Assembly: GCF_030063365.1 (NCBI RefSeq)
Contig: NZ_JASISY010000002.1
Location: 310,001-374,000 of the forward strand
Reading direction: 5' to 3'
DNA from: Cryobacterium sp. PH29-G1
Lineage (GTDB): Bacteria; Actinomycetota; Actinomycetes; Actinomycetales; Microbacteriaceae
DNA: 64,000 bases
The stretch's first letter is position 1. The number at the start of each line of letters is the position of its first letter. The position numbers and the translations under genes are program-made. Positions 18,978 to 27,668 of this stretch are shown here, piece by piece. A model generated the notes under the pieces. The model did no database searches. It worked only from the letters and a program-made list of their open reading frames with translations, and was not told the origin of the DNA.

Positions 18978-20927
18978 TCAGATGGTGGACGGGCTCGTTT
19001 TGCCCTGGTCGCCGTCGGGATCAGCGGTGGCCTCGCGGCGCGCGGCCATGATTGATGCGTTGATGCCGGCGATGAGGCTCCTCGCGTCGATCGCCCCGGT
19101 CCAGCGCTGTCCGTTGATGAAGAACGTGGGAGTGCCCAGGGCGCCGGACGCCTGGGCGCTGGCGAGGTCATCGCGGATGCGCGCCGCCGTGGCCGGTGCG
19201 TCGAAGGCCTCATCGAAGAGCTGCTCGTTCAGGCCCAGCGTCCCAACGCGGTCCATCAGGTCGTCGTAGGAGAGGTGGTCCTGGTCGGCGAACAGAGCGT
19301 CGTGCATCTCCCAGAACTTACCCTGGGCGCCGGCGGCCTCGGCGGCCTGAGCAGCAAGGAGCGCTCGGGGGTGGTCGTCGACCAACGGCAGGTGGCGGAA
19401 AACATAACGCAGCCGGGACCCGTAGTGGGCTCGCACTTCGTCGATCGACCCGGTTGCCCGGGCGCAGAACGGGCATTCGAAGTCGGCGAACTCCACGAGC
19501 GTGGCCTCCGGCTCCCCGGGTGCGTCGAGCGGGGTGTCCCGTGAGCCGTCGTGAACATGAACGTGGTCACGGTCGGGGTCGACCGGTGGCACCAGCGTGC
19601 TCGGCGTGGTGTGCGCGGCGGGCCCGAACCGGCGGCCCAGCGCGAAAAGGGACCATCCCAAAAGCGCCGCGACCAGCGAGGCGGTCAGCACCCCGATGCG
19701 CGCCTGGTCGGCGAGCACCTCGTCGTCGCGCAGGGCCAGGTCGACGATGAGCAGCGAGATGGTGAAACCGATCCCTGACAGCGCCGCACCCCCGGCGATC
19801 TGCCATCGGTCCAGCCCGGGTGCCAAGTCCCCCAGACGCAGCCGTACCGCGGCCACCGTTCCACCGAGGATCCCCAGGAGCTTCCCGCCGACCAGGCCTG
19901 CCACCACGCCCCAGGTGACCGGCGATGTTGCGGCGCTGGCCAGCACGTCGGCGTCCAACACGATGCCGGCATTGGCCAGGGCGAACAGCGGCACGATCAC
20001 GAAGACGGACCACGGCTGGTACAGCAGTTGGAGACGGTCGGTGGGCGCGATCGAAGCATCGATGGACCAGCGGGCAGCACGCGCGTAGCGAGGCCCGGGG
20101 TCTTGGCGGTAGGTCGTCACCGCACGGGCCGCAGCCGCGACCCCGAGGCGACGGGGAATGAATGCCGGGGTGAGCAGCGCGATGACCACCCCGGCGATGG
20201 TGGGGTGCACGCCCGAGGCCACGGTGGCCACCCACACCGCGGTGCCCAGCACGAAGTAGAGCGGCCCGCGGCCGATTTTGAGCCGCGCCAGCGTTGCCAT
20301 GATAGCGATGCCGCCGGCGGCCAGAAGCAGCGGCCCCCACTCGAGGTGATCGGTGTAGAACAACGCGATCACCGTCAGCGCACCGATGTCATCGGCGACG
20401 GCCAGGGTGAGCAGAAACAGGCGCAGCTGCTGCGAGCCCCGGGGCCCGACCAGGGCGAGAACACCGAGCAGAAAAGCGGTGTCGGTGGAGATCACCACGC
20501 CCCACGCTGCGGCGGCCGCGCCAGAGGGGTTCAGGGCCAGGTAGACCAGGGCCGGCACGGCCAGACCGGCCGCCGCGGCCGCGATGGGTACCGCGGCGCG
20601 GCGCGGGTCGGACAGATCGCCGACCACTAGTTCGCGTTTGACTTCCAGGCCGAGCACGAAGAAGAAGAACACCATCAGCCCGTCGTTGACCCAGTGCTTG
20701 AGGTCCAGGTCCAAACTGGCACCACCGAGGGTGATGTTCAGCGGGGTGCTCCAAAACTGCTCGTAGGTCGCTCCCGCCGGCGAGTTTGCCCACACCAGCG
20801 CCGCCAGCGTCGCGCCCAACAACACCGCCGCCCCAGCCGATTCCTTCGCCATGAAACGGCGAACCCCATCGACCAGTCGTCCGGTGCGCTGCCCCGGGGC
20901 TGGTGTCTGCAACGAGGAGTCGTTCAT
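18978..20927 (-). CDS. nhaA: NhaA Na+/H+ antiporter fused to a C-terminal DsbA-like thioredoxin domain
   Basis: The 649-residue protein has two parts. Residues about 20-435 are a complete NhaA antiporter with about twelve membrane helices, the Asp pair at D179-D180 (in LAVADDIGALTVI, matching the E. coli D163/D164 site) and GIGFTISLLIVDLAL. Residues about 475-640 are a DsbA-like thioredoxin fold with the redox motif CPFC (485-488) and the cis-Pro segment GTPTFFINGQRW. A linker with HVHVHD joins them. NhaA exchanges sodium for protons. The thioredoxin domain may place a disulfide function at the membrane. This fusion is known in actinobacteria. ATG at 20927 has AAGGAT 6 bases upstream; the longer frame to 21065 was rejected. 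Confidence 0.93.
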   Translation of the reverse strand: MNDSSLQTPAPGQRTGRLVDGVRRFMAKESAGAAVLLGATLAALVWANSPAGATYEQFWSTPLNITLGGASLDLDLKHWVNDGLMVFFFFVLGLEVKRELVVGDLSDPRRAAVPIAAAAAGLAVPALVYLALNPSGAAAAAWGVVISTDTAFLLGVLALVGPRGSQQLRLFLLTLAVADDIGALTVIALFYTDHLEWGPLLLAAGGIAIMATLARLKIGRGPLYFVLGTAVWVATVASGVHPTIAGVVIALLTPAFIPRRLGVAAAARAVTTYRQDPGPRYARAARWSIDASIAPTDRLQLLYQPWSVFVIVPLFALANAGIVLDADVLASAATSPVTWGVVAGLVGGKLLGILGGTVAAVRLRLGDLAPGLDRWQIAGGAALSGIGFTISLLIVDLALRDDEVLADQARIGVLTASLVAALLGWSLFALGRRFGPAAHTTPSTLVPPVDPDRDHVHVHDGSRDTPLDAPGEPEATLVEFADFECPFCARATGSIDEVRAHYGSRLRYVFRHLPLVDDHPRALLAAQAAEAAGAQGKFWEMHDALFADQDHLSYDDLMDRVGTLGLNEQLFDEAFDAPATAARIRDDLASAQASGALGTPTFFINGQRWTGAIDARSLIAGINASIMAARREATADPDGDQGKTSPSTI

Positions 20928-21510
20928 CGGTCGATCCTTCGTGTGGTCGAACAGGTCAGCAGCAGGATTGCCCCAATGCCACAGTTTACTTTGGGGTCGC
21001 GACCACGCCACGACCGCCGAGCCGCGCGGTTCACTGCTTTCGCTTCCCGAGGTCACGGGAGACATGCTTCATCGTGCGCGGGAGCTGCGCCCGTGCGCGG
21101 GCGGCGGAACTCACGCGCACTGGCACAGGTCCCGCGCCACGAGATACGCGGGAGTACCGACCAAACCAAAGCTCCCGCGCACCGGCGCAACACCCGCGTA
21201 GAGCGCTCATCAGCGCTGACCTCGGACCGTAACACCCGCGCACCGGCGCAGATCCCGCGCAGCGCGTTCGAGCATCCGGGACCCGCTGACCGCGGCCGCT
21301 TTCCGCGACCACCCGCTCCGGGGTCCAATCATCCGCTTCTGAGGCCGGCCGGCCCGGTTTGGGCGTCGGGTCGTTTGCTGGTAGCGTTAGTGGTTGGCTT
21401 GCGTGTCGGGTCCCACCCCGCACGATTTTCGCCGCAGAAGCGCCCTCTACCGCTGAGCGGCTGTCCATACAAGATTGTTCTGACCAGAACTTAACGAAAG
21501 CGTAAAAAAC
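20928..21510. other. Intergenic region between nhaA and rpsT, rich in repeats
   Basis: I see no convincing gene in these 583 bases. The part next to nhaA holds its promoter region. From about 21074 to 21262 it carries several copies of a GC-rich repeat listed separately. The last 100 bases lead into rpsT and must hold its promoter; I cannot fix the -35 and -10 boxes with confidence. Confidence 0.6.
21074..21262. repeat. Cluster of four copies of a GC-rich ~28-base repeat, one inverted
   Basis: Copies share the core CGCGCACYGGCRCARNWCCCGCG. Direct copies centre on GCGCAC at 21115, 21177 and 21238, giving regular steps of 62 and 61 bases. An inverted copy (GCGCGGGAGCTGCGCCCGTG region, about 21074-21102) stands immediately before the first direct copy, so the two could fold into a hairpin. 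The spacers between copies are unrelated. The pattern fits REP or BIME-like intergenic elements; it is not a CRISPR because copies are degenerate and there are few. Confidence 0.6.
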
Positions 21511-21774
21511 GTGGCAAATATCAAGTCGCAGATCAAGCGAATTGGCACCAACAAGAAGGCCCAGGAGCGTAACAAGGCCGTCAAGAGCGAGTTCAAGTCC
21601 GCGATTCGCGCGACTCGTTCCGCGATTGCCGCTGGCGACAAGGACAAGGCCGTCGTCGGTCTCGCCTTTGCTTCCAAGAAGCTCGACAAGGCCGTCAGCA
21701 AGGGTGTCATCCACCAGAACCAGGCTGCGAACAAGAAGTCGGCCATCGCGAAGGCCGTTTCCGCACTCGTCTAA
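21511..21774 (+). CDS. rpsT: 30S ribosomal protein S20
   Basis: The 87-residue, Lys/Ala-rich protein is ribosomal protein S20, which binds 16S rRNA early in 30S assembly. The start is [20 protein letters not shown] and the end [20 protein letters not shown] with a short tail, both characteristic. The start codon is GTG at 21511. The gene is monocistronic and ends in a strong terminator 68 bases downstream. Confidence 0.98.
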   Translation: MANIKSQIKRIGTNKKAQERNKAVKSEFKSAIRATRSAIAAGDKDKAVVGLAFASKKLDKAVSKGVIHQNQAANKKSAIAKAVSALV

Positions 21775-21841
21775 TCGGCACCAGTTCCACACACGGGGGA
21801 ATACCGAATCAGTTCGCGAGAGCGGATGCGACTCCTCAGGT

Positions 21842-21876
21842 AAAAATGCCCCCACCGTCTCGGTGGGGGCATTTTT
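21842..21876 (+). terminator. Rho-independent terminator of rpsT
   Basis: The arms at 21842-21857 (AAAAATGCCCCCACCG) and 21861-21876 (CGGTGGGGGCATTTTT) pair perfectly over 16 bases around a three-base loop. The right arm ends in five T residues on the plus strand, so it terminates rpsT transcripts. The left arm of five A residues would also serve on the minus strand. Confidence 0.93.
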
Positions 21877-21985
21877 GTATCTGCAAAGCCACTGTACCGG
21901 CCATCCCACGGCGCCCTCCTCTCGCATCGTGTATCCCGGCCGGCCCACCCCGCCTCGTGCATCAGCGCCCCACTATACTGACGCC

Positions 21986-22627
21986 GTGAAGAGCACCCCA
22001 CCGGTCAATAAGATTCCGGACACCAGCGCACCGCAGCGCCGCACGCATGCTCGTTTCCTCGCCGCCCTACTCAGCCCCGCGGCACTCGCTGTTGCAGTGT
22101 GGCTCGCGTTCAGTACGAGCGACGTCGCAGCAGCCAGCACGCGGATCCAACACCTTGTCGCACTGGGCGCGTTCGTGCTCTTTCTCACTGGAATCACGTT
22201 CTATCTTGCCGCAGCGGCGGCCACCGGGTCCCGCGGCCGCGGGAAGTTTGGCGGGCAAATCGAAGCCGACGGAGCAGGTCGAACAATTCGACGCATCCGT
22301 TCGCTATCCGGAATCGGAGCCGTCTTTGCACTCGCCGCCGTGCTGACGATCGCCGGGCTCGAAGCGCTGCGCATCGTCGCGCCGCCAGCCAACCGCCCGG
22401 TCTCCGTGCAATTCTCCGAGATCACCGGCCGCGTTCAGTTCGAATATTGTCCGAGCCTCCCCGGATCTTTTGAGGCCCTCGTCAAGCCCCCGGATCTGGC
22501 CGGTTCATCAACCCTGCTGCCCGTCTGGGTCGCCGGCACGGTATGCGGCAACCCGAATTTTCAGAATGGAGTGTGGCTCTATCTGAACCGCTCAACCATC
22601 ACGGTCGCGGATGCCGGCGACCGGTGA
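21986..22627 (+). CDS. Hypothetical two-helix membrane protein
   Basis: No family is recognised. The 213-residue protein has a basic N-terminus of about 25 residues and two hydrophobic segments (AALLSPAALAVAVWLAF; LVALGAFVLFLTGITFYLAA). An intervening basic region precedes a third hydrophobic segment (IGAVFALAAVLTIAGLEAL). The C-terminal domain of about 75 residues has two cysteines (in FEYCPSLPG and GTVCGNPN) that could form a disulfide if it is extracytoplasmic. The long reading frame starting at 21542 overlaps rpsT in another frame and is not credible. GTG at 21986 lies 6 bases after TATACT (21974-21979), a clear -10 box, so the mRNA is probably leaderless. It converges on holA. Confidence 0.6.
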   Translation: MKSTPPVNKIPDTSAPQRRTHARFLAALLSPAALAVAVWLAFSTSDVAAASTRIQHLVALGAFVLFLTGITFYLAAAAATGSRGRGKFGGQIEADGAGRTIRRIRSLSGIGAVFALAAVLTIAGLEALRIVAPPANRPVSVQFSEITGRVQFEYCPSLPGSFEALVKPPDLAGSSTLLPVWVAGTVCGNPNFQNGVWLYLNRSTITVADAGDR

Positions 22628-22723
22628 TCGGTGACCGGTGTCGGCCACCGGGTACGACGGTGACCGGTTGTGACGGGAATAAGCTGGATGGCGACAAACT
22701 GCACGTAGGAGTCTTGACGGTGG

Positions 22724-23779
22724 CTATTGTTCACCGCGACGGGCGATCACGCCGATCAGCCGCTCCAGGGCGAAGACCGGGTCGCGGCCGGCACCCTTCA
22801 CCGCGGCATCCGTCTCGGCGAGCACCAGAATGCAGTGCGCCAGACCCTCGTCGCTCCACCCCCGCAGGTCTTTCTGCGCCCGTTCGACCTGCCACGGTGC
22901 CAGGCCGAATTGGGCACCGAGCTGCACCGAGCCACCGCGCGCCCCGAACACTTTGGCCATGGTGCGGATCTTCATGGCGAACGCCGCGACAATCGGAACC
23001 GGGTCGGCTCCGGACGAGAGCGCGTGCCGCAGAGTGACGAGCGCCTCTCCGTTGCGGCCGGCGATGGCCCAGTCGGCCACCTTGAAGGCGTTGGTTTCCA
23101 CCCGACCGCCGTAGTAACGGTCGACCGTGGTTTCGGTGACCTCGCTCGTGGCATCCGCAATGAGTTGCTGACAGGCCGCGGACAGTTCGGCCAGATCGTC
23201 CGAGAACGCTGCCACCAGCTGGCGCAGTGCGCTGACCGTGACACGCTTGCCCGCTGCCTTGAACTCGTTCGTGGCGAATTCATACTTCTCGGTGTCTTTT
23301 TTGAGTTCCGCGCAGACGATTTCAATCGCGCCGCCCAGTCCACTTCGGATGGTGTCGAGCAGTTTTTTACCGCGCACTCCCCCGCCGTGCCGCAGCACGA
23401 CATAGGTGTCATCGGCCGGATTATTGAGGTAGTCGAGCGCCTCAGCCAGAAAAGTGTCGCTGCATTTCTCAACATTGCTGACCCGAATCAGCCGCGGTTC
23501 ACCGAACAATGACGGGCTGGCGAGAGTCAGCAGTTCACCGGGCGCATAACTGTCCGCCTGCACGTCGCTGATTTCGAGGCTCGGATCTTCCAGCTTGAGA
23601 AAATCACGCAACTGGCGGATGGCGCGTTCGGCGAGAAATGTCTCGGTCCCGGAAACCAGCACGATCGGCGCCGGACGCACCTGGTGCCATCCGAGCTGGG
23701 GAATAACGGTGCCCTTGGCCGCGCGGGTGGTGGAAGCCTTACCGGCCCGGGAACCGGTCGTGGCGGGTCGTGCAGCCAA
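22724..23779 (-). CDS. holA: DNA polymerase III subunit delta (HolA)
   Basis: HolA is the clamp-loader delta subunit that opens the beta sliding clamp. The 351-residue protein has the family pattern APIVLVSGTETFLAERAIRQ near the start, the YVVLRHGGGVRGKKL strand and loop, and a C-terminal collar domain ending in ALERLIGVIARRGEQ. The start is TTG at 23779 with AGGAG six bases upstream. It follows comEC by nine bases, and the comEA-comEC-holA order is standard in actinobacteria. Confidence 0.95.
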   Translation of the reverse strand: MAARPATTGSRAGKASTTRAAKGTVIPQLGWHQVRPAPIVLVSGTETFLAERAIRQLRDFLKLEDPSLEISDVQADSYAPGELLTLASPSLFGEPRLIRVSNVEKCSDTFLAEALDYLNNPADDTYVVLRHGGGVRGKKLLDTIRSGLGGAIEIVCAELKKDTEKYEFATNEFKAAGKRVTVSALRQLVAAFSDDLAELSAACQQLIADATSEVTETTVDRYYGGRVETNAFKVADWAIAGRNGEALVTLRHALSSGADPVPIVAAFAMKIRTMAKVFGARGGSVQLGAQFGLAPWQVERAQKDLRGWSDEGLAHCILVLAETDAAVKGAGRDPVFALERLIGVIARRGEQ

Positions 23780-23788
23780 TGCGTTCTC

Positions 23789-26350
23789 CTAGGGTTTCGT
23801 GCGCGGTAAATCAAGCCTAACCCGCACCGCTGACCCTCCTGTCAGTATCCGCTCGGCCGAACGGTGCACTGTGGGGGCCGAAGCCGCAGGGGTCGCGGGG
23901 GGAGCACGCCCGGATACCTTCTCGGCCCACAGCACGAGGGTGCCGTTGGCCCCGGGCGCGATGACCGCCATGCCTTCGCGGTCGGTTCGCACCGCGAGTG
24001 TGCCTACGGAGGCCAAGATGTTCAGCAACGTGTCGGTCGGGTGACCATAGCTATTCTTCACCCCGACCGAGATCAGCCCCACCCGCGCCCGCAGGTCAGC
24101 ATAGAGCTCCGTGCTCTGGTCGGCCGAGCCATGGTGTGCCACCTTGACGACATCGACCCGTCCGGGCGGTGAGACACGGCGCAGGGCATCTTGCGCCTCC
24201 TGCCCGAGGTCACCGAGAAAGATAGACCGGATGCCCCGTCCGTCAAACATGATCGTGAGACTCCCCGGGTTGCCCACCTGCATCGTCGTCGCTCCACGAA
24301 GTGGCCAGAGAATGTTCCAGCGCAGGCTGCCGAGGGTGCCGGCATCGCCGCGTGCCGCCTGACTCACCGTGGCACCGCCAGCGGCGAGGCGCTCGTGCAG
24401 GCGTTCGTCCTCGGCGTTTTCCGGCACCCCGACCAGGGCGGTATCGACCCGTCCGATGACGGCGTCCACGCCGCCGATGTGATCAAGGTCATAGTGGGTG
24501 AGCACGAGCAGATCGATATGGGTGATGCCGAGGGTGGCCAGGCAGTTGGTGAGCAGCTGGGGGTCGGGACCGACGTCGACGAGCCCGTATTGGTCGCCGT
24601 CCCGCACGACGACGGCGTCGCCCTGGCCGATATCGCAAGCTGCAATCTGCCAGTCGGAGGGGAAGGATACGACGCGGCCCAGTCCGGTCCCGATCAGGGA
24701 CCCCGCGTACCCGCCCAGACCGACGAGCAGCACGGCCAGCACCGCTGCGGGCCAGCGGGCGGGCCGAGCCGCCGGCCCACGTAACACCACCACCAGGGTG
24801 AGCAGAGTAGCGACCGAGAGCAGCAGCACTCCCAGCGCACCACCGGGCCAGGGCAGCCGGGTTCCCGGCAGAGTTGACACCCCCTGGGCAACGGCGGCAA
24901 TCCAGGCCGATGGCAGCCACGCCAGGGCCAGCAGCCCCGAGGCGACGCCGGGAAGTAGGGTCAGGGTCAGGCAGGCGACCAGCCCGACCACGGTCGCGAT
25001 CGGCGCGGCTGGACCGGCCAGAATATTGGCCGGAACGCCATACAGCGGCAGGCTCGGGTTCAGCAAGATCAACACCGGTTGGCAGGCAAGCTGGGCGGCC
25101 AAAGGAATGGCGATGATTGCGGCGAGTGCCCCCGGCATCCACCGTGCCAGTACACGACCGAGTGGACCGGCGAGGAGCAGGAGCCCCGCGGTGGCGAGCA
25201 CTGACAAGGCAAACCCGTAGTTGCGGGCCAGCCACGGATCGAACGCCAGCAGTCCGATCACGACGCCGAGCAGGGTGGGCACGCCGCGACCGGGGCGGCC
25301 AGCACCGATGGAGAGCAGGGTGAGCGTTGCCATGACCGCCGAGCGCAGCACGCTCGGCTCCGGCGTGACCAGGACCGTGAAGCCGAGCAGCGTCAGGAGC
25401 GAGAGCGCGATGCGCCAGGAGCGCCGCAACCGAAGATAGCCGCCGAGCAACATGATCGAGGCGATCACAATCGCACAATTTGCTCCGGATACCGCGGTCA
25501 AATGGCTGAGCGAGCTGGTCTTCATGGCGGTGTCGAGTGCCGAACTGACCGCACTGGTGTCGCCGATGGCCAACCCGGGCAGCAGATCTCCCCCATCCCC
25601 CGAGAGCGTCGTGGCCGCCTTCATGAATCGGGCCCGAACGTCGTTGGACCAGTGCAACCACCACGGCGGCGGGGCTACGCTGGCCGCCGAGCCGGTGACG
25701 AACAGCAGCGCGACTGCGGCGTCGCCCGGCTCGGTCGTGCGCAGCGTGGCACGCACCCTCAGTTTCACGCCGATTTGGGGCTCGTCGCCGTCTTTGGCCG
25801 CTTCGGCGAACACCACCACCGGACTCGACACCTGGGCGCTCGCACCGTTCCCGTCGATCTGGGTGAGGGTGGCCCGATAGCGCACCCGACCGGAGGTTCC
25901 GCTGCCGATGAAGGCCTTGGCCGCCACCGGAACAGACCACACGGTGACGATAGCTGTCACCGTCGCGTGCGACTGCGCCGCGGCACGCACCTCCGCCGGC
26001 AGACGCACCGGCGCCCACACTCCGATGGCCGTGGCCACAAGAGCCGCGCCAGCGCAGCAGAGCACCAGGCTACCGCCCAGTTTCTGCCAACGATCGGGGC
26101 TCGGCGTACCGGTGTTCCTCGAACTGGTGCTCTTCTGGCTGGTCTTCCTCGTGCCGTTCTCCCTCCTTACGGCGCTACCCGCGGTGCTCCGCCGCGGCAG
26201 CCGGCTGACGAGGAGAGCTGCGGAGCAACCGCCGGCCAGCAGCCAGAGCGTCACTGCAACGGATTCGGCCGCCTCTGGCGCTCCGATCAGCAGGCCGGAG
26301 CTCAGCCACACGGCGGCTGCCGGCAGCGCCAGCCGTAGGTCGAGGCTCAT
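23789..26350 (-). CDS. comEC: ComEC/Rec2-family DNA uptake channel
   Basis: The 853-residue protein is a ComEC/Rec2 competence protein, the membrane channel through which single-stranded DNA enters during natural transformation. It has hydrophobic N-terminal helices and an OB-like soluble segment. The competence domain contains LLPGLAIGDTSAVSSALD and HLTAVSGANCAI. Further helices and a C-terminal metallo-beta-lactamase domain follow (LVLTHYDLDHIGG, GDLGQEAQDAL, VAHHGSADQS). The metal-binding HxDxDH motif and the later His pair are intact, so the nuclease-like domain may be active. It overlaps comEA by 4 bases. Whether this organism is transformable is not shown by the sequence. Confidence 0.93.
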   Translation of the reverse strand: MSLDLRLALPAAAVWLSSGLLIGAPEAAESVAVTLWLLAGGCSAALLVSRLPRRSTAGSAVRRENGTRKTSQKSTSSRNTGTPSPDRWQKLGGSLVLCCAGAALVATAIGVWAPVRLPAEVRAAAQSHATVTAIVTVWSVPVAAKAFIGSGTSGRVRYRATLTQIDGNGASAQVSSPVVVFAEAAKDGDEPQIGVKLRVRATLRTTEPGDAAVALLFVTGSAASVAPPPWWLHWSNDVRARFMKAATTLSGDGGDLLPGLAIGDTSAVSSALDTAMKTSSLSHLTAVSGANCAIVIASIMLLGGYLRLRRSWRIALSLLTLLGFTVLVTPEPSVLRSAVMATLTLLSIGAGRPGRGVPTLLGVVIGLLAFDPWLARNYGFALSVLATAGLLLLAGPLGRVLARWMPGALAAIIAIPLAAQLACQPVLILLNPSLPLYGVPANILAGPAAPIATVVGLVACLTLTLLPGVASGLLALAWLPSAWIAAVAQGVSTLPGTRLPWPGGALGVLLLSVATLLTLVVVLRGPAARPARWPAAVLAVLLVGLGGYAGSLIGTGLGRVVSFPSDWQIAACDIGQGDAVVVRDGDQYGLVDVGPDPQLLTNCLATLGITHIDLLVLTHYDLDHIGGVDAVIGRVDTALVGVPENAEDERLHERLAAGGATVSQAARGDAGTLGSLRWNILWPLRGATTMQVGNPGSLTIMFDGRGIRSIFLGDLGQEAQDALRRVSPPGRVDVVKVAHHGSADQSTELYADLRARVGLISVGVKNSYGHPTDTLLNILASVGTLAVRTDREGMAVIAPGANGTLVLWAEKVSGRAPPATPAASAPTVHRSAERILTGGSAVRVRLDLPRTKP

Positions 26351-27057
26351 ATCGTGATGAGGTCTTTGAGCGCCTCGAAGGTTTTATCGCCGATCCCGGC
26401 GACGTCGCGCAGCGCATCGACAGTGGCGAAGCGGCCGTTCGTCGTGCGGTAGTCGATGATGCGCTGCGCCATGGTCGGGCCGATGCGGGGCAGGGAATCC
26501 AGATCGGCCACCGTCGCCGTGTTGAGGTTGACCTTGGCGGCAGGAACGTTCGCGGCACCGGAGCCCGCTGCCGCTGGCGGGATTCCCGGTGGCACCTCAC
26601 CCTGGCGGGGAACATAGAACTGCTCACCGTCACTGAGAATTCGGGCCAGGTTCACTCCGGCCGGATCTGCTTCGGCGATCAACCCTCCGGCTGCGGCAAT
26701 AGCATCCATCACCCGGGCGCCGTCGTGCAACTCAAACAACCCGGGCTGGGTCACCGCCCCCAAAACGTGCACGAAGATGACGACTCCGACGTCTGCCCCG
26801 CCCGGCGTCGCACTCGCCCCGGCATCAAACGGTTCAAGAATGGCACTGTCGGAGGCGCCCCCCGACGGGATCGACACCGATCCGGATTCGACCGTGCGCT
26901 GCCCGGCTTGCTGGCCCACCGCCGACACGACGACGGCAACGACGAGGGCGAGCAGCAGCAGCACGACGGCCGCTCCGACGCCAACCCGCAGCCGGGGACG
27001 AGCCCGAGCGGTCGGAGCGAGTCGCTCCAGATCGAGGAGGGAATGGTCGGGCTGCAT
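26347..27057 (-). CDS. comEA: ComEA-family DNA-binding protein
   Basis: The 236-residue protein has one N-terminal membrane anchor (VVLLLLALVVAVVVSAVG), an SLBB-like segment (IFVHVLGAVTQPGLFELHDG) and a C-terminal double helix-hairpin-helix. The last includes KVNLNTATVADLDSLPRIGP and DVAGIGDKTFEALKDL. ComEA binds incoming double-stranded DNA outside the membrane and hands it to ComEC. A TAGCCT -10 box (27064-27069) sits 6 bases before the ATG, so the message is probably leaderless. It starts the comEA-comEC-holA operon. Confidence 0.93.
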   Translation of the reverse strand: MQPDHSLLDLERLAPTARARPRLRVGVGAAVVLLLLALVVAVVVSAVGQQAGQRTVESGSVSIPSGGASDSAILEPFDAGASATPGGADVGVVIFVHVLGAVTQPGLFELHDGARVMDAIAAAGGLIAEADPAGVNLARILSDGEQFYVPRQGEVPPGIPPAAAGSGAANVPAAKVNLNTATVADLDSLPRIGPTMAQRIIDYRTTNGRFATVDALRDVAGIGDKTFEALKDLITI

Positions 27058-27291
27058 GCTCGCAGGCTAGGCGGCGCCGGGCATCCGTTCGTCAGCGACT
27101 CATGGATCTGGGCGCTGACGGGGTTGCCAGGCGACTGTGGAGGAGCGCCCCGATCTCCGACGTTGCGGTGACAAGCCGGTCAGAAGCGGCGGATCCCGGT
27201 CACTGCCGGTCGGCAGCACCCGCGCGCGCGGGCGCTCGCGTGCAGCGCCGTCGATGACCGTGCAACACTGGATCGACGAAAGGAACGACCT

Positions 27292-27588
27292 GTGGATGAC
27301 CCGCGCGCGAATATGGAGGGCAACGGCCTGCTCGGACTCGGCGCCCCCCGGGTCAACTGGGCCAAGACGCCGGGACGGGTACCCGGGTTCTGGCTGTCCG
27401 TGGCCGGCACCATCCTGGCCCTGCCCGTTCCCCCCGCCGGCTTCATCCTCGCTGTCATCAGCCTGATGTTCTCCGGCAAGGCCTTCGGAGTCATCCCGGC
27501 CAAGGCTCGCGGCCGGGGACTCAACCTGACGGCGATCGCTCTGGCCGTCGTGGCGATCCTGGTCTCGCTCGTGCGCGTCTTCGCCTAG
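27292..27588 (+). CDS. Small two-helix membrane protein
   Basis: The 98-residue protein has a hydrophilic N-terminus of about 30 residues and two hydrophobic helices. The first reads roughly FWLSVAGTILALPVPPAGF with AVISLMF, and the second LTAIALAVVAILVSLVRVF. A short KAFGVIPAKARGRG loop separates them. It looks like the small DUF4190-type membrane proteins but I cannot assign it firmly. The start is GTG at 27292 with AAAGGA upstream. It is transcribed away from comEA and converges on leuS with a GC-rich hairpin between. Confidence 0.6.
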   Translation: MDDPRANMEGNGLLGLGAPRVNWAKTPGRVPGFWLSVAGTILALPVPPAGFILAVISLMFSGKAFGVIPAKARGRGLNLTAIALAVVAILVSLVRVFA

Positions 27589-27612
27589 CCGCCAGGACGC
27601 CGAGCTCTGCGA

Positions 27613-27657
27613 GAGCGGCCCCGACCGTTCCCCGCTGGGGACCGACCGGGGCCGCTC
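27613..27657. terminator. Hairpin between convergent genes (small membrane protein and leuS)
   Basis: GAGCGGCCCCG (27613-27623) and its exact complement CGGGGCCGCTC (27647-27657) flank a 23-base loop. The stem lies between two converging stop codons and could stop transcription from both sides. No T-run follows, as is common in actinobacteria. Confidence 0.55.
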
Positions 27658-27668
27658 GTTCGCGTGTG

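Noticed and set aside
18116..19213. 365-codon minus-strand frame across the alpha/beta hydrolase gene
   Set aside because: The alpha/beta hydrolase on the plus strand has a full catalytic pattern; this frame is Arg/Ser/Pro-rich and has no motifs.
21074..21262. CRISPR array
   Set aside because: The repeat copies are degenerate, one is inverted, only four exist, and no cas genes are near.
21542..21985. N-terminal extension of the 21986 gene over rpsT
   Set aside because: It reads rpsT in the wrong frame and crosses its terminator; the leaderless GTG at 21986 is more credible.
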